DNA of 64,000 nucleotides from Ruminococcus sp. CAG:254 (GTDB lineage: Bacteria; Bacillota; Clostridia; Oscillospirales; Ruminococcaceae), in the NCBI GenBank assembly GCA_000433635.1, contig HF997947.1, positions 37,384-101,383 on the forward strand, read 5' to 3'. Numbering within the stretch: position 1 is the first letter of the stretch; each line of letters starts with the position of its first letter. Positions 62,089-64,000 of this stretch are shown here, in pieces. The notes below the pieces were generated by a model that had not been told where the DNA came from, did no database searches, and saw nothing but the letters and a program-made list of their open reading frames with translations. A program made the position numbers and the translations under genes.

Positions 62089-64000
62089 TCAATTCGCATT
62101 CCGACACAGCTTCACAACTGTCACAGTGATGTCATCTCGGTGCTTTCCGCCAGAAAAAATGTCTGCTTTGGCACAAATTTCCTCTGCCATCTTACGAATA
62201 TCATCAGTTGATAACAAAAGTTCTTTAATAAAGGTGTATTCTGTTTCATGAATCCCATCAGAAACCATAACAAACACATCATTTTCTGACAACAAGATCT
62301 GCTTTTCGTAAAGATCAGAAACCGCCGTTGATCCAATCGGGAACGTAGGAGCACACACTCGCAAAATAGTGTTTCCCTGCCGGATGAGCGTGGAGGCTGC
62401 CCCTGCTTTTAAGAGCGTCAACGTGCCCTCATCCAAATCGACACGGGCAGCGTCTAAGGTTGCAAATGCCTCCCCTGCGGATTTTGTCACCATCAGCCCA
62501 TTCATCAGCCGAACCGCTGCCATATCTGAAATACCACTGCAAATCAGCTTGCGAAACATCTCCGCCGTCATTTTCGATTCAATCGCAGCATTTGCCCCCG
62601 TTCCCATTCCATCGGAAAGCACAATATACGTGCAGCCTGTTCCATCCTGAAAGCGAATAGAAGTATCGCCGGACATTTCCGCCTCTTCTGTTGCTGGAAT
62701 TGAAATTGTATATTGTTCCAGCTGATACCGCATTGCCTGACACATCCGATACCGCATAGTGGAACGAGTGCGGACAGGCTCTAACTCCTGTAAAGCAATG
62801 CCCAGCGACTCCGAAAGCATATGACAAATTGCTGGCATACAGCTGCCAATCGAACGGCTTTTGCAATAGAGTTCTACCACCAACCGTTCTTTTGCGGTAT
62901 AGTAGGCAATGACATAATCAAAATCATAGCCGTACCGCTCCAAAAAGCAACAAATGCGGTCGGTTAATTCTGTGCTGTATCGCACCGTCATTCGGTCACC
63001 TACAGAGGCAATCAAATCTTCTGTTGCTTGCAATTGCTCAAATAAAATGTGTCGGCTGGCATCCATCCGAGAAATCTGCATGGTTTCCATCTGCACACGC
63101 CGTTTTTCTCGATAAAATTGCTGCTGCAACTGTTTTGTATGCAGACAATCGGACAAACTTTCCGGCACTTCTGGCAGTGTGGAAACTGGCTGCCGTTCCA
63201 TCTCCGAAAAAGCAGCATCCGTTTGCGTGTGCTGCAATTCCCAGCAGTGATGCTGTGCCTTACAGCCTGCACAAATGCGGTCGCAGACGGCTTCTTTTAC
63301 CGGTTCTGGCTTTTGTTTTTGTAGCAGGGCTGCAATTTCGCTGGTGTCCTCCCGAACACTGTGAATGGCTTCTGACATAAACTGCAAACGGGTAGAAATC
63401 GTCTGCATGGTACTGTCATAGCTGCTATTTGCAGTAATTAACCAGCGGTCAAAGCAAATATTATTCAGCAACAGAAATGCAATGCAACCTAAAAATAAAT
63501 CTCCGATGGAAGAAAATGTAATGACCTGTAAGCCAACTGTCAGCTGTGCCAATGCATTGATGAGGAAAAAGGCAATCGTCATCAGCCCAATGCCACGGTC
63601 TACCAAATACCCAGACAACAACCCTGTAATCGGCAGAAACAGCAATGGCATTCCCAGTTCTCCAGCACAAAGCATTGTTCCGCAAGCCGTCAATGCTCCG
63701 CAAATCACACCGCCCATATAACGAAATCGCCGAGCTGCCAGCAATGTTACCGCAATTCCTAAGATTCTGCCAAAATTCATAAATGGATAGTCAAAAGAGG
63801 TCAACGCAGCAATGCAGAGAATATAGACAATTGCCGCTGCACAGCCTGTTGCAGATTTCAGCTGAATTTTCTGTTGATTTTGCAATCCCAGCAAAACTGT
63901 ATGTAAAAACCATGCAGTTGTACCCGTTAGGCACGCTGTCATGCCGTATAGCAAAAAATCCTGTGCAGTGCCATTCATCAAAAAAGACAATAAAATCCCG
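62089..64000 (-). CDS. spoIIE: Stage II sporulation protein E (N-terminus cut by window edge)
   Basis: At least 636 codons in frame up to the right edge; the family is about 800 aa, so the first membrane helices are missing. The visible part has about six hydrophobic segments, a linker with CAGCKAQHHCWEL, and a PP2C phosphatase domain (~430 to end): IVLSDGMGTGANAA, VSDGIHETE and HRDDITVTVVKL supply the metal-binding Asp residues. SpoIIE dephosphorylates SpoIIAA to activate sigma-F in the forespore and binds FtsZ at the polar septum. A TTG at 63990 is not the true start because the frame continues upstream. Confidence 0.94.
   Translation of the reverse strand, partial: GILLSFLMNGTAQDFLLYGMTACLTGTTAWFLHTVLLGLQNQQKIQLKSATGCAAAIVYILCIAALTSFDYPFMNFGRILGIAVTLLAARRFRYMGGVICGALTACGTMLCAGELGMPLLFLPITGLLSGYLVDRGIGLMTIAFFLINALAQLTVGLQVITFSSIGDLFLGCIAFLLLNNICFDRWLITANSSYDSTMQTISTRLQFMSEAIHSVREDTSEIAALLQKQKPEPVKEAVCDRICAGCKAQHHCWELQHTQTDAAFSEMERQPVSTLPEVPESLSDCLHTKQLQQQFYREKRRVQMETMQISRMDASRHILFEQLQATEDLIASVGDRMTVRYSTELTDRICCFLERYGYDFDYVIAYYTAKERLVVELYCKSRSIGSCMPAICHMLSESLGIALQELEPVRTRSTMRYRMCQAMRYQLEQYTISIPATEEAEMSGDTSIRFQDGTGCTYIVLSDGMGTGANAAIESKMTAEMFRKLICSGISDMAAVRLMNGLMVTKSAGEAFATLDAARVDLDEGTLTLLKAGAASTLIRQGNTILRVCAPTFPIGSTAVSDLYEKQILLSENDVFVMVSDGIHETEYTFIKELLLSTDDIRKMAEEICAKADIFSGGKHRDDITVTVVKLCRNAN

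Overview
The window looks like a chromosomal segment of an anaerobic, endospore-forming Clostridium-class Firmicute, most likely a Ruminococcus/Oscillospiraceae relative. The evidence is a type III glutamine synthetase, the GlgC/GlgD pair of ADP-glucose pyrophosphorylase-type proteins, sporulation genes (a hidden spoVM and a spoIIE cut by the window edge), an FprA flavodiiron protein, a SUF operon led by an Rrf2 regulator, and near-consensus sigma-A promoters. Genus assignment is inference. About 90 % of the genes lie on the minus strand. I see no tRNA, rRNA, CRISPR array, insertion sequence or prophage.

Layout. 1-2.4 kb: an ApbE flavin transferase lipoprotein and a triple FMN-binding-domain protein (cut at the left edge). 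2.5-4.1 kb: spoVM and a MATE exporter. 4.2-7.8 kb: fprA and a TPR/DUF4037/DUF4125 fusion. 7.8-12 kb: an ABC-2 exporter operon behind a tandem operator, and tcdA. 12.1-28.5 kb: one long sulfate-assimilation run of 18 genes, from the sulfate-binding protein to a trans-sulfuration enzyme. 28.7-34 kb: small operons (GNAT/formylglutamate hydrolase, a lysozyme-domain secreted protein, VOC/ATC hydrolase/ogt, DUF389) and a probable small RNA. 34.2-40.7 kb, plus strand: a zinc-ribbon membrane protein, glnA type III with an attenuator leader, luxS and a polytopic membrane protein. 40.8-46.6 kb: recD2-comF-mreB-radA. 46.7-50.4 kb: an unknown plus-strand gene, an MFS exporter and two unknown genes at the tail of the suf operon. 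50.4-55.8 kb: rrf2-sufCBDSU. 55.9-62 kb: glgB-glgC-glgD-glgA. 62.1-64 kb: spoIIE.

The sulfate run is the most notable system. It holds import (Sbp-CysT-CysW-CysA), activation (CysD/CysN), APS reduction by an AprB/AprA-like pair instead of CysC/CysH, a half-size siroheme sulfite reductase, and then a protein-thiocarboxylate relay: a ThiS-like carrier whose Gly-Gly tail is masked, an E1-like adenylating enzyme, a JAMM protease, TusA, thioredoxin and thioredoxin reductase. Three PLP enzymes (CysK, a MetY-type enzyme, a MetB/MGL-type enzyme) finish the pathway. This matches the logic of the Wolinella succinogenes HcyS/HcyF/HcyD-MetY route. The run starts at a consensus promoter followed by a 15-codon leader peptide ending in Cys, placed so that a stalled ribosome would free the ribosome-binding site of the first gene. 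A CymR-like Rrf2 regulator sits next to cysK inside the run.

Other regulatory DNA worth attention: a terminator/antiterminator pair with an ANTAR-type hexaloop before glnA, a palindrome over the suf promoter -35, two 12-bp operator sites 22 bp apart before the ABC-2 operon, and an intergenic minus-strand transcript with a strong terminator and no coding gene.
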